Below, piece after piece: positions 44,445 to 45,002 of a stretch of DNA of 45,002 bases. This DNA comes from Aphodosoma sp045600865. GTDB lineage: Bacteria > Bacteroidota > Bacteroidia > Bacteroidales > Paludibacteraceae. Numbering within the stretch: the first letter of the stretch is position 1; each line of letters opens with the position of its first letter. The translations under genes and the position numbers were made by a program. The stretch lies in assembly GCA_045600865.1 (NCBI GenBank), contig JAZRYS010000268.1, forward strand, positions 1 to 45,002, in the 5' to 3' direction. Under the pieces are notes generated by a model, which was not told the origin of the DNA, did no database searches, and was given only the letters and a program-made list of their open reading frames with translations.

Positions 44445-44540
44445 AGCGAAGGCATAGCGAAGGCACAGCGAACCTACGACAGCCTTGCTGTATTACATGA
44501 AAATGCTGATGAATGGCTGGATTTGTAAGAGGGGTGTTAT

Positions 44541-44816
44541 GCTAATTTAAAACTGTAACCATTTTACTGTAACCTTGCATTCAATGTATTGATAATTCGT
44601 AACTTATAACGGTTACAGTTTCCAAAAAACTGTAACCGTATTTTGCATAATGCTTTGATAATGTGATGGTTGACATGGTTACAGTTTCTTGCAATTTGGT
44701 TACAGTTGGTTACAGTTAGTTACAGTTTTTTTGGGAAACTGTAACCATCATAAAGTAATGGCATATAGATAGTTAATACCAAAGTTACAGTAAAATGGTT
44801 ACAGTTTCAAATTAGC
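44541..44816. mobile_element. MITE-like element with 36-bp terminal inverted repeats
   Basis: The terminal repeats 44541-44576 and 44781-44816 match at 34 of 36 positions in inverted orientation. They enclose 204 bp without a gene. The interior holds more copies of the motif GGTTACAGTTT in both orientations, including a perfect 12-bp palindrome at 44610-44638 and another at about 44698-44746. The 2-bp AT found at both outer edges is the only sign of a target duplication. No transposase is present, so it would depend on one elsewhere, if it is mobile at all. Confidence 0.6.
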
Positions 44817-44820
44817 ATTG

Positions 44821-44906
44821 TGTCTTTTCCTGAAAAAAGTTGACGGATTTTGGATAAAAAAACTGTCTTTTCCTGAAAAAAGTTGACGGATTTTGGATAA
44901 AAAAAC
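44821..44906 (+). repeat. Exact 43-bp tandem duplication
   Basis: Bases 44821-44863 and 44864-44906 are identical. Each unit contains CCTGAAAAAAGTTGACGG. Degenerate further copies with a TTGAC core and CCTAAATT boxes continue to the end of the window (about 44907-44990). The region has no gene. Confidence 0.9.
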
Positions 44907-45002
44907 TGTTTTTCTTGACGATTTTCTGTAACCGTTGACATTTTTCCTAAATTTGTTGTCATCTTCCTAAATTACTTGACTTCGTCCTGTTTTTGTTTAC
45001 AT

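Noticed and set aside
44322..44528. A 68-codon plus-strand frame in the repeat zone
   Set aside because: It spans a long palindrome and AGCGAAGGCA repeats, has no promoter or ribosome site, and looks random as a protein.
44550..44816. Possible CRISPR array from the repeated GTTACAGTT motif
   Set aside because: Copies occur in both orientations with irregular spacing and no unique spacers of constant length, and no cas genes are present.

Overview
The window looks like a chromosome segment from a Bacteroidales bacterium, most likely Prevotella or a close relative. The evidence is the promoter type seen repeatedly (TTTG, about 20 bases, TAnnTTTG), the lysyl-tRNA synthetase with a C-terminal extension, the Bacteroidetes-type RNA polymerase omega subunit, the PPi-dependent phosphofructokinase, the flotillin FloA with NfeD, and the moderate-to-low GC content.

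Layout. (1) 1-12,180 is a defence island. It holds remnants of AlbA_2-type regulators, a conserved unknown gene, a serine recombinase, a silent specificity cassette, an Eco57I-class adenine methyltransferase, small winged-helix genes, a Fic gene split by an amber codon, and a PLD-nuclease/SNF2-helicase protein. (2) 12,190-19,870 is a tight housekeeping operon read leftwards: bamD, rpoZ, lysS, a LEA-like lipoprotein, dgt and ppdK. (3) 19,895-25,750 carries PPi-PFK, a 6S-like structured RNA, phosphohexomutase, manA and an RluB-type pseudouridine synthase. (4) 25,800-36,480 carries trigger factor on the + strand. On the - strand it carries panD, panC, floA, nfeD, a PD40-like protein, rnz, a SPOR lipoprotein, a frameshifted GatB/YqeY gene, an RsmF-like methyltransferase and an ABC-F protein. 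(5) 36,500-43,720 is a second defence operon with a long, hairpin-rich leader, a second PLD-SNF2 helicase and a second Eco57I-class methyltransferase. (6) 43,720-45,002 has no convincing gene and is packed with palindromes, tandem repeats and a MITE-like element.

The main result is an apparent DNA-inversion switch in the first defence locus. A perfect 138-bp inverted repeat (2210-2347 and 3909-4046) lies inside the methyltransferase reading frame and at the start of a promoterless, oppositely oriented 311-codon cassette. The cassette is an alternative TaqI_C-type specificity domain. Inverting 2210-4046 would replace residues 936-1243 of the methyltransferase with the other domain, in frame, giving a 1246-residue protein. 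A serine recombinase gene (1602-2213) abuts the left repeat, and its stop codon lies within the first bases of the repeat. The methyltransferase is paired with a PLD-nuclease/SNF2-translocase protein, so the locus reads as a two-subunit ATP-dependent restriction-modification system whose target sequence can be switched. A second, non-switching copy of the same gene pair lies about 25 kb away. That these pairs act in restriction is inferred from domain content; the inverted repeat and the reading frames are seen directly.
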